Below are positions 1-5,465 of a stretch of DNA of 6,016 nt, piece after piece. Under the pieces are notes generated by a model. The model had not been told where the DNA came from. It ran no database searches and saw only the letters and a program-made list of their open reading frames with translations. Each line of letters starts with the position of its first letter. Positions within the stretch are counted from its first letter, which is position 1. Position numbers and translations under genes: made by a program. The stretch is from Planctomycetota bacterium (GTDB taxonomy: Bacteria > Planctomycetota > Phycisphaerae > Phycisphaerales > SM1A02), in assembly GCA_022567855.1 (NCBI GenBank), contig JADFGE010000195.1, positions 1-6,016 of the forward strand, given 5' to 3'.

Positions 1-1049
1 CGCACCTCGGCGGCCATTTGGATGTTGGGAAACTCACTGATGATCGTATCGCCCAGTCGCGCGGCTTCGGCCCAACGATGATCGTTCACCGCGAGCTTGA
101 ACTGTACGCCGAGGTTCTCGCGGTGCCGAACGATCACACCCTGGGCGACCTCGGCCAGCCGCTCGGCTTCTTCGCGCGACAGGTATCGGTCGAGTTCCTT
201 GAGGATGTGCATCGCCGCTTCGACATCATCGCGCTGGGCCAACTCAAGGAACCGGGCCTCGAGTTCCTGTTTGTGCTCGGCGCGGGCCCGCATGATCCGC
301 CCGTCAAGATCGTCGACGATGTGCGAGTCGGGATACAGCCGGCGTATGCGCGCCGCTTCCTGATGCGCCGCCGACCAATCTCGGCTTGTCAGGAGCGCAT
401 CGAGCCGGGTGAGCGCGGTATCAAGCTGTGCCTCGTAATGTTCGTCACGCGCCTGGTCGATGGACGAGCGAAACGCCTCCGCCTCCTCGCGGTAGCCGAA
501 TTGATTGGCCATTTCCTCACACAGCGTGATGGCGGCGTCGTAGTCACCCCGGCTGATGTCCTGGTCGATGGCCTTGCGCAACAGTCCAAGCTCACGCTCA
601 CGAAACAGCACGCGCTTGGCGTGATCCGACAGCATGGTGTTCTCGAGGATCTGCGCGAGTAGTTCGTCGGTGCGGGCCACAGGCGTCGCCGGACTCGGTG
701 CGTCCTGTGTTTGGAAGTGCAGGGCAATGGGCAGGGCGCTTCCCACCACGAGCAGGCCGAGCAGTCCAGCCCCGATGATGGCCGAACCATCATCCATCAC
801 CGTCCCGACGGCGATGGTTCCCGCGCCGGTGATCGCGAGCACGCCGTACAGCGCCGCCAGCCACGACTTCAAGACGATGCCCACGATGAGCGCGGTCGCG
901 GCCAATCCCCCCGCGACGAGACTCACGATCCCCCAATCGTGCGCGAGGTTCATCGCCCCGGCAACAATGGCTGATGCGCACCACACGCCAAGTGCCACAA
1001 GGACAATGATCGTTTGCGCCGCCGCTGGTCGATTGCTTTGCTGCGTCAT
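1..1049 (-). CDS. Membrane protein with four N-terminal helices and a TPR-like helical domain (3' end beyond window)
   Basis: The frame from the ATG at 1047-1049 runs without a stop for 349 codons to the left edge, so the C-terminus is missing. A TGA lies in frame 12 bases upstream, so this ATG is the earliest possible start; no good Shine-Dalgarno site precedes it. Residues 12-33, 39-60, 62-85 and 88-111 are hydrophobic and glycine/alanine-rich and probably form four membrane helices. After a Pro/Ala-rich linker (about 113-127), the rest is charged and helical. It has TPR-like A/B helix patterns such as GDYDAAITLCEEMANQFG (168-185), RDWSAAHQEAARIRRLYP (223-240) and HRWAEAARLGDTIISEFP (324-341). 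These resemble degenerate tetratricopeptide or similar helical-hairpin repeats, which usually mediate protein contacts. I infer a membrane-anchored scaffold or assembly protein; no catalytic motif is visible and the partner is unknown. The gene is certain as an open frame; its function is not. Confidence 0.88.
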   Translation of the reverse strand, partial: MTQQSNRPAAAQTIIVLVALGVWCASAIVAGAMNLAHDWGIVSLVAGGLAATALIVGIVLKSWLAALYGVLAITGAGTIAVGTVMDDGSAIIGAGLLGLLVVGSALPIALHFQTQDAPSPATPVARTDELLAQILENTMLSDHAKRVLFRERELGLLRKAIDQDISRGDYDAAITLCEEMANQFGYREEAEAFRSSIDQARDEHYEAQLDTALTRLDALLTSRDWSAAHQEAARIRRLYPDSHIVDDLDGRIMRARAEHKQELEARFLELAQRDDVEAAMHILKELDRYLSREEAERLAEVAQGVIVRHRENLGVQFKLAVNDHRWAEAARLGDTIISEFPNIQMAAEV

Positions 1050-1092
1050 CTGTCTTGACGATCAACTACCAGTCCACCCGTATCTTTCCTAG

Positions 1093-1134
1093 CCGCACAT
1101 GAATATGTGCGGGCACCCGCGGATATGCATCCGC
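1093..1134. repeat. Two adjacent small hairpins upstream of the membrane/TPR-like gene
   Basis: CCGCACAT (1093-1100) and ATGTGCGG (1105-1112) form a perfect 8-bp stem with the loop GAAT. Six bases later GCGGAT (1119-1124) and ATCCGC (1129-1134) form a 6-bp stem with the loop ATGC. An alternative stem, GCGG (1109-1112) with CCGC (1117-1120), would use one arm of each, so the two arrangements compete. The hairpins lie between the cupin stop and the start of the membrane/TPR-like gene, both on the minus strand. No T tract follows on either strand, so a classical terminator is unlikely. They could be a protein-binding palindrome, mRNA leader structure or a repeat remnant. Confidence 0.5.
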
Positions 1135-1180
1135 AGCTGGTACGAGTGACTTTGTCGAACATTACCAACACAGGACTCAC

Positions 1181-1236
1181 TAACTTCCGCGGGCCAACTT
1201 CCGGGGGCTAGCTTCCGGGGGCTAACTTCCGGGGGT
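1181..1236. repeat. Four tandem 14-bp repeats covering the cupin stop codon
   Basis: Four head-to-tail 14-bp units occupy 1181-1194, 1195-1208, 1209-1222 and 1223-1236. The consensus is TAACTTCCGGGGGC, with one or two changes per unit. On the minus strand the rightmost unit encodes the end of the cupin protein (Pro-Gly-Ser-stop) and the other three follow the stop. The unit is not a multiple of three, but three units (42 bases) are, so the same Gly-Ser-TAG recurs in frame at 1180-1182. This looks like local tandem duplication by replication slippage. Confidence 0.85.
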
Positions 1237-1590
1237 GGGTTTGCCGCAGTCGAAGGTTATTGGGACAAAACACAGGAACTTAAACGGAACATTCCCGGTA
1301 TTCACGAATTGGTGGATCACATTCGGTTGAACGAAGAGCGCGTCGCCGGGCTTAAGATCATGGAACGCGCCATCGTGTTCCAGGCGAGCGCTGCCTGCGA
1401 CGACATAGACCTCGTGCTCGTAGTCGTGGCGGTGACGAGGCGAATGGCCGCCGGGCTCGACCGTGAAGTGCCGCATGGCGAAGTTCGGCGCGTCGTCAGC
1501 CCGACCGATCATCATCCGCATGGTGACGCCCTCAGCTCCATCCATCTGCATGGGAGCGCCATCCATCTCCTCAGCTCGTCGGATTAACAT
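1222..1590 (-). CDS. Small single-domain cupin protein
   Basis: This encodes a 122-residue protein that is almost entirely one cupin beta-barrel. Cupin motif 1 is at residues 48-66, with likely metal ligands H53, H55 and E60 in HRHDYEHEVYVVAG. Motif 2 is at 82-96, GDALFVQPNVIHQFVN, supplying the fourth ligand H93. The fold normally binds one divalent metal. Small cupins of this kind include sugar-binding, dioxygenase-like and sensory proteins, so the substrate cannot be named. The start is the ATG at 1588-1590, because AAGGAGG (1596-1602) lies five bases upstream; an ATG eight codons earlier (1614) would bury that site inside the gene. The C-terminal codons fall within a tandem 14-bp repeat. 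The gene is divergent from the metallo-hydrolase with 86 bp between their starts, so the two may share control, although a functional link is only a guess. Confidence 0.9.
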   Translation of the reverse strand: MLIRRAEEMDGAPMQMDGAEGVTMRMMIGRADDAPNFAMRHFTVEPGGHSPRHRHDYEHEVYVVAGSARLEHDGAFHDLKPGDALFVQPNVIHQFVNTGNVPFKFLCFVPITFDCGKPTPGS

Positions 1591-1595
1591 CGTCG

Positions 1596-1602
1596 CCTCC
1601 TT
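1596..1602 (-). promoter_or_regulatory. Strong Shine-Dalgarno site that fixes the cupin start
   Basis: On the minus strand the sequence is AAGGAGG, five bases before the ATG at 1590. It is the strongest ribosome-binding site in the window and decides between the two candidate starts (1614 and 1590) in favour of the shorter protein. Confidence 0.85.
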
Positions 1603-1662
1603 CGCTATCGTCACCGGTTACTCTATCGGCCTATGTCGCGGTGCGGCAGTTTTCATCGCAGC

Positions 1663-1668
1663 GAAAGG
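1663..1668 (+). promoter_or_regulatory. Shine-Dalgarno site supporting a GTG start for the metallo-hydrolase
   Basis: GAAAGG lies eight bases before the GTG at 1677-1679. It supports that GTG over the in-frame GTG at 1641, which has no comparable site and would add twelve residues (starting MRQFSSQRK) outside the conserved fold. Confidence 0.6.
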
Positions 1669-1676
1669 TCATACCC

Positions 1677-2324
1677 GTGAAAAGACCGCAGATTGCAACG
1701 TTCGTGCTCTCGGATTTCCAGACCAACTGCTTCGTGGTGACCACGCCGGGGGATGTGGACTGCTGGATCGTGGACTGCGGTTTCGAGCCGGACGCGCTGC
1801 TGGATCACGTGGCCGAATCGGGGCTCAAGCCGATCGCCCTGTTGTTGACGCACACCCATTCAGACCATATCGGGGGCGTGGATGCGGTGCTGAGCCGTTT
1901 CGGGGCGATGCCGATCTACGTCCACGAGGCCGAGGCCGGATTCTGTAGCGATCCGATGCTGAACCTTTCAGCCTTGATGGGGATGGAATTGCGAGTGACC
2001 GAGCCGGACCATCAGCTCACCGATGGCGAGACATTGTCGCTGAACGGCACGGTCTGGCGGGTGGTTCACGCGCCCGGCCACAGCCCGGGCGGTGTCTTAT
2101 TCGTCCATGATGAGTCCAACCAGGCGATCGTCGGCGACACGCTGTTTATGGGCGGGATCGGCCGGCACGACTTCCCGACCTCCAACGTCCGAGACCTGCG
2201 CCGGACGATCAGCGAAGTGCTGATGTCTATGCCGGATGAGATGGTCATCCACCCGGGGCACGGACCGAGCACGACGATCGGTAAAGAGCGCCGGACCAAT
2301 CCGTTTGTGGTGCAGGGGTTCTGA
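1677..2324 (+). CDS. Metallo-beta-lactamase-fold hydrolase, YcbL/GloC (glyoxalase II-like) type
   Basis: This is a 215-residue cytoplasmic hydrolase with no signal peptide. The zinc-binding motif THTHSDH is at residues 58-64 (H59, H61, D63, H64). Further likely ligands are H135 (PGHSPGG), D154 (VGDTLFMGGIGRHDF, 152-166) and H195 (IHPGHGPSTTIGKERRTNPF, 191-210). The GD-x-F-x-GG-GR-DFP stretch and the PGHGP-T-G-ER-NPF ending closely match the E. coli YcbL (GloC) subgroup. Proteins of that group hydrolyse S-lactoylglutathione or related thioesters in methylglyoxal detoxification, and the length is typical of it. The substrate here is inferred; in an organism without glutathione another thiol ester would be used. 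The start is a GTG at 1677, chosen from a Shine-Dalgarno site eight bases upstream and from the family's usual N-terminus; a GTG at 1641 is possible. The gene is divergent from the cupin gene. Confidence 0.93.
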   Translation: MKRPQIATFVLSDFQTNCFVVTTPGDVDCWIVDCGFEPDALLDHVAESGLKPIALLLTHTHSDHIGGVDAVLSRFGAMPIYVHEAEAGFCSDPMLNLSALMGMELRVTEPDHQLTDGETLSLNGTVWRVVHAPGHSPGGVLFVHDESNQAIVGDTLFMGGIGRHDFPTSNVRDLRRTISEVLMSMPDEMVIHPGHGPSTTIGKERRTNPFVVQGF

Positions 2325-2467
2325 TGGTGTGGACGCTAATCACGGAGCGCACGGAAATGCTTGCCTGACCGGCTCAGATGACACAACCGCCTCGGATTTG
2401 CCACGGTTCCCACTGCGTCGTACACAGCGTCCGCGGCCGTGTGTCGATAGTCTCGCGGGTCGGGAAC

Positions 2468-2473
2468 GGGGAG
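2468..2473 (+). promoter_or_regulatory. Shine-Dalgarno site fixing the start of the zinc-ribbon protein
   Basis: GGGGAG lies six bases before the ATG at 2480. It places the start directly at the conserved M-x-C-P-x-C opening of the zinc ribbon and argues against the 34-residue longer in-frame version beginning at 2378. Confidence 0.7.
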
Positions 2474-2479
2474 ATCACG

Positions 2480-2992
2480 ATGCAGTGTCCGCAATGCAGC
2501 TCAGTGTTGGAGTCGTTGGAGTACGAAGGTGCGCCGATTCATGGCTGCAACACGTGCGGCGGCGAGTTCATCGGCGCCGAAGACCTCGGACGCGTCGTGC
2601 GCCTTCGACAGGAGCAGTTCAGCGCCGAACTGCAATCAGCGCTGGCCGAACGCCAGCCGAGCTTCGGCGTGCCGGAGTCGGAAACGGCCCGGGCGCTGTG
2701 CTGTCCCGGCTGTGGTGAGTCGATGCGGGTGGCAAACTATGGCGGCGACAGCGGCGTGTTTGTCGATCGTTGCGAGCGCTGCCAGGGTATCTGGCTCGAT
2801 CAGCAGGAGCTGGAGAAGATCCAACTCCTGACCGAGCGCTGGGCCGACGAGGCCCCCCAACAGTTGCGTGCGCTTTCCAACGAACTCGAAACCGCCCGGC
2901 AAGCGGCGGCTGCGCAAACCAACAGCGCATTCTCCGGCTCACGGTTCGCCTTCGTCAACGCCGTGATCAATCGCCTCCTCGACGCCGCGTAA
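2480..2992 (+). CDS. Double zinc-ribbon (zf-TFIIB-like) protein
   Basis: This encodes a 170-residue protein with two zinc ribbons of the zf-TFIIB type. Ribbon 1 (residues 1-40) opens MQCPQC and uses C3, C6, C23 and C26. Ribbon 2 (about 74-115) uses C75, C78, C98 and C101 and ends in the family signature CQGIWLD followed by an acidic/leucine stretch. In ribbon 1 the usual WLD is replaced by EFIGAEDL, so it is slightly divergent. The region between the ribbons (about 41-70) is helical and charged. Residues 116-145 look helical or coiled-coil, and the C-terminus (FAFVNAVINRLLDAA) could form an amphipathic helix. The family is widespread and its role mostly unknown; the name reflects resemblance to the TFIIB ribbon, not a proven transcription function. 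A Shine-Dalgarno site six bases upstream and the family's M-x-C-P-x-C opening fix the start. A twin hairpin begins immediately after the stop. Confidence 0.9.
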   Translation: MQCPQCSSVLESLEYEGAPIHGCNTCGGEFIGAEDLGRVVRLRQEQFSAELQSALAERQPSFGVPESETARALCCPGCGESMRVANYGGDSGVFVDRCERCQGIWLDQQELEKIQLLTERWADEAPQQLRALSNELETARQAAAAQTNSAFSGSRFAFVNAVINRLLDAA

Positions 2993-3043
2993 GTCAGGCC
3001 TTGGGCCTGACTCGCTTGCGATCAGGCAGGCTCAAAGCCTGCC
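2993..3043. repeat. Twin perfect hairpins right after the zinc-ribbon stop codon (REP-like or terminator)
   Basis: GTCAGGCC (2993-3000) pairs with GGCCTGAC (3004-3011) around the loop TTG. Thirteen bases later GGCAGGCT (3025-3032) pairs with AGCCTGCC (3036-3043) around the loop CAA. Both stems are perfect 8-bp matches with three-base loops, and the first begins at the base after TAA. No T run follows on the plus strand, so this is not a textbook intrinsic terminator, though the stems could still stop transcription or protect mRNA ends. The paired, similarly sized palindromes resemble repetitive extragenic palindromes; whether the sequence recurs in the genome cannot be seen here. Confidence 0.7.
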
Positions 3044-3078
3044 CTACCCCGCGCGCATGAAGCTGGTACAGTATTGAC

Positions 3079-4080
3079 ATGATGCAATGGGCCACACGAC
3101 CTGCGCCACACGTGTTGGCGACGATTCTGCTGATCGTCTGCCTCGGCGTTCCAGCGGCTCGTGCGCAGGATAATGTTGAGCCGGCCACGACTCGACCGGA
3201 CTCGCCCCGCACGAACGACCCGGCCGAGGCGATCCGCGTGATGTCGTTCAACATTCGTTTTGGCACAGCGAAAGACGGTGAGAACGCCTGGCCCCATCGA
3301 CGCGAGATGGTGTTCGATGTTGTTCGCAATCATCGGCCGGACATCGTTGGAATGCAGGAGGTCCTCAACGGTCAGCGCGCGGCCCTGTTGCGAGCGCTGC
3401 CGGAGTATGAATCGATCGGCAAGGGTCGGTTCGATGGGGCGCTGCGCGGGGAGTTCTCCCCCATCATGTATCGCAAAGAACGTTTTGAGGTGCTCGAACA
3501 CGGCCAGTTTTGGCTCTCGGATACGCCCGACGTTCCGGGCTCGAAATCGTGGGGGAATGCGATCACGCGCATCTGTACCTGGGCGAGAATGCGCGATCGT
3601 GAGACCGGCCGAGTGGTTTATTTCTACAACACGCATCTGGATCATCGCTCACCGCCGTCGCAGCAGCGAAGCGCCGAGATGATCGCCCAGCGAATCGATC
3701 AGCACGCCAATAAAACCGATCCCGTTATTCTCGTCGGCGACTTCAACGCGGCGGAGGACACCTCAACGATTCGTTACCTCAAGGGCGAGGTCGATCGAGC
3801 GTACGAAACGACCAAAGATCCCCCACCTTCACCGAAATTGCGCGATACGTTTCGCGTACTGCATCCGGACGCAACGAACGTCGGCACCTTCAACGGGTTC
3901 CGTGGCGAAAGCTCCCGAGCCAAGATCGACTACGTGCTCGTCAGCGACGGGATCGAAGTGCTCCGCGCCGCGATCGTCCACGACAACAAAGACGGCCGAT
4001 ATCCGTCCGATCACTTCCCCGTGACGGCGACGATCATCGTGAATCATGTCAAACCCCAAACCGGCGAACCCGCACCGTAG
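3079..4080 (+). CDS. Secreted endonuclease/exonuclease/phosphatase (EEP) family protein
   Basis: The 333-residue product begins with a Sec signal peptide: a hydrophobic core at about 11-24 and an Ala-Arg-Ala cleavage site after residue 29. A Pro/Thr/Asp-rich linker reaches about residue 50. The rest is a full EEP (DNase I-like) domain: N58 in VMSFNIRFG, E94 in GMQEV, H186 in NTHLDH, D221 and N223 in GDFNA, D284 in KIDYVLVS, and the D311-H312 pair in SDHFPV. All the usual metal and catalytic positions seem present, so a Mg-dependent phosphodiesterase or phosphatase acting outside the cytoplasm is likely. The family cuts DNA, RNA, phosphoinositides and sphingomyelin, so the substrate stays open. 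The start has no Shine-Dalgarno site; an ATG one codon later is equally possible. TACAGT at 3067-3072 sits where a -10 box would be for a leaderless mRNA, but no -35 is clear. Confidence 0.93.
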   Translation: MMQWATRPAPHVLATILLIVCLGVPAARAQDNVEPATTRPDSPRTNDPAEAIRVMSFNIRFGTAKDGENAWPHRREMVFDVVRNHRPDIVGMQEVLNGQRAALLRALPEYESIGKGRFDGALRGEFSPIMYRKERFEVLEHGQFWLSDTPDVPGSKSWGNAITRICTWARMRDRETGRVVYFYNTHLDHRSPPSQQRSAEMIAQRIDQHANKTDPVILVGDFNAAEDTSTIRYLKGEVDRAYETTKDPPPSPKLRDTFRVLHPDATNVGTFNGFRGESSRAKIDYVLVSDGIEVLRAAIVHDNKDGRYPSDHFPVTATIIVNHVKPQTGEPAP

Positions 4081-4151
4081 GAAGGGCGCCTGTCGGCACC
4101 TCCAAACGAATCCTTGCCTGTCCAAGGTCTGTGGTGATACCCTTGCCGTAG

Positions 4152-5228
4152 ATGCCTCACGAGTCTAAAGCTGCACCGCTGATTCCGCCCGACAAAGTCT
4201 GGTCACATTCGCCCAACGGCGTTCGCGACGAGAAGTCGGTCTATCGCCTGCCGCGCAGCGAGGTGCTGCCATTCTTGATCGAGCAAACGAGCTTCATGCA
4301 GACGTCTTCCAGTCCGGCCAACGAGGCATCCCGCCGTGTCATTTACCAAGAGCAATACCCCCACTTGCACGGTCCGATTGAGCCGCTGGGGCCGAGCGCC
4401 ACGTGGTCGGCCAAGGATGTCGAACGCGAAGTGCGCGCGTTTGTCGAGCAATATGCGACGGCGCATCTGGATTCACGATTCGTGAAGATCGGCCACACGC
4501 CGGTGCTCGAAGATCACGTCTATACCAACGGCGAGCTGACGCTGCCCCACGCGATCGTGCTCGGCCTGCCGATGCGGTACGAAGATACGAACGCCGCTCC
4601 GGAACCCAAAGCGGGCGAGGAAGTGACGCGCAACTACATGGAGCTGGGCGGGCTGACGTTGGCGCTGGGCACGTGGCTGCGCGAGCGCGGATACGCCGCT
4701 GAGGTGCATCATCCGCGCGGTGATAAGGAGATGAACTGCGAGGCCCTGTTCATCCCCCATGCCATCGCCGCCGGGTTCGGCGAGTTGGGTCGGCACGGCT
4801 CGATGATCTCGCGCGAGTTCGGGCCGCGCATTCGCCTGTCGATGATCACTACGGACGCACCATTGCCAAAGGCCCAGCCCCAAGACCACGGCGTGGATGA
4901 GTTCTGCACGTGGTGTACCAAGTGCATGACCGCCTGCCCCGTCGATGCGATTCCAGATGAACGGACCACACGGCGCGGAAGTTATCGGTTTGTCATCGAT
5001 ACCAGCGCGTGTTTGCCGTACTTCGCCGAGACGGACGGTTGCGGTATATGTATCGCGGTGTGCCCGTACAACAAAGCGGACGAAGCGGACTCCGAGAAGC
5101 TCGTCGATCAGATCCTTTCGCTCGACTGGGTCAAACAAGCCGGGGCGATCAAGCGGACCGACGGCATCGAAGCGATGGAGCACTACGTCGCCGATCAAAA
5201 GGCCGCGCGACGGTCGACATCGGACTAG
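4152..5228 (+). CDS. Double [4Fe-4S] protein related to reductive dehalogenases and QueG
   Basis: The 358-residue product has the core of the corrinoid-dependent reductive dehalogenase (RdhA)/epoxyqueuosine reductase superfamily. Residues 160-240 carry the conserved fold segment, with LRERGY (176-181) and AGFGELGRHGSMISREFGPR (207-226), followed by TTDAPL. Then come two iron-sulfur motifs: CTWCTKCMTACP (C252, C255, C258, C262) and C287 with CGICIAVCPYNK (C297, C300, C304). The GELGRHG and FC-C-KC wording looks closer to RdhA than to E. coli QueG, and the HEAT-repeat tail of some QueG proteins is absent. No twin-arginine signal or membrane anchor is present, so it should be cytoplasmic, unlike respiratory RdhA. 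No RdhB-like anchor gene is adjacent. A cobalamin-dependent reduction is the family expectation; I cannot assign the substrate or the catalytic tyrosine. The start is secure on the upstream side because TAG lies directly before the ATG in frame; no Shine-Dalgarno site is visible. Confidence 0.85.
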   Translation: MPHESKAAPLIPPDKVWSHSPNGVRDEKSVYRLPRSEVLPFLIEQTSFMQTSSSPANEASRRVIYQEQYPHLHGPIEPLGPSATWSAKDVEREVRAFVEQYATAHLDSRFVKIGHTPVLEDHVYTNGELTLPHAIVLGLPMRYEDTNAAPEPKAGEEVTRNYMELGGLTLALGTWLRERGYAAEVHHPRGDKEMNCEALFIPHAIAAGFGELGRHGSMISREFGPRIRLSMITTDAPLPKAQPQDHGVDEFCTWCTKCMTACPVDAIPDERTTRRGSYRFVIDTSACLPYFAETDGCGICIAVCPYNKADEADSEKLVDQILSLDWVKQAGAIKRTDGIEAMEHYVADQKAARRSTSD

Positions 5229-5254
5229 GTTCCATCCCACGACCCGTCTCAATT

Positions 5255-5319
5255 GGTGGCACGGCCATCTTGGCCGTGCTTCTCAAGAGTCATGGACTCA
5301 CCAAGATGCCCGTCCCACC
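5255..5319. repeat. 65-bp palindromic element between convergent genes (REP/MITE-like)
   Basis: The ends, 5255-5273 and 5301-5319, are 19-bp inverted repeats matching at 17 positions. Inside the left half, GCACGGCCA (5259-5267) and TGGCCGTGC (5271-5279) form a perfect 9-bp hairpin with the loop TCT. In the centre, GAGTC (5287-5291) and GACTC (5295-5299) pair around ATG. The element can thus form either one long imperfect cruciform or separate small hairpins. It carries no gene. It begins 26 bases after the stop of the iron-sulfur gene, at the meeting point of two convergent genes, where it could act as a bidirectional transcription barrier. The layout is like a dimeric repetitive extragenic palindrome or a tiny non-autonomous element. 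Confidence 0.75.
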
Positions 5320-5465
5320 GGGGCGTCAAACACACACGAGCGTCAATGCAAAACCGGCAACGACCTCGCCGGAGTTCGGCCGCCCGCACAACACGGGGTC
5401 AAATCCCTATCGCGTGCCAGGCGAGAATCTGGCTTGGTACCGCATACAAACTGGCCGCTGATCGC
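5320..5465. other. Rest of the convergent intergenic gap; no gene recognised
   Basis: Between the palindromic element and the end of the TPR gene I see no convincing coding frame, tRNA or promoter. Two weak 5-bp inverted repeats are present (CCGGC 5354-5358 with GCCGG 5368-5372; GCCAG 5416-5420 with CTGGC 5429-5433). Neither is followed by a T run on the minus strand, so neither is a clear terminator for the TPR gene. Confidence 0.5.

Noticed and set aside
18..662. A 214-codon plus-strand open frame at the left end
   Set aside because: It is the antisense shadow of the minus-strand membrane/helical-repeat gene, whose translation shows clear helices and repeats, while the plus-strand product shows no family features.
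389..1065. Two shorter minus-strand open frames (389-793 and 790-1065)
   Set aside because: They lie in a different frame from the continuous 349-codon gene starting at 1049, and their arginine-rich products look like out-of-frame reading. The real gene has no stop inside the window.
2378..2479. A 34-residue N-terminal extension of the zinc-ribbon protein
   Set aside because: The ATG at 2480 has its own Shine-Dalgarno site and begins exactly at the conserved M-x-C-P-x-C; the extension resembles no part of the family.
4473..5252. A 259-codon minus-strand open frame opposite the iron-sulfur gene
   Set aside because: The plus strand carries a complete protein with eight well-placed cluster cysteines; the antisense product has no recognisable motif.
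5390..5420. A stretch resembling a tRNA T-arm and 3' end (GGTCAAATCC followed by GTGCCA)
   Set aside because: The T-stem would pair at only three of five positions, the invariant T54 is missing, and no matching acceptor, D-arm or anticodon arm is found upstream. I regard it as chance.
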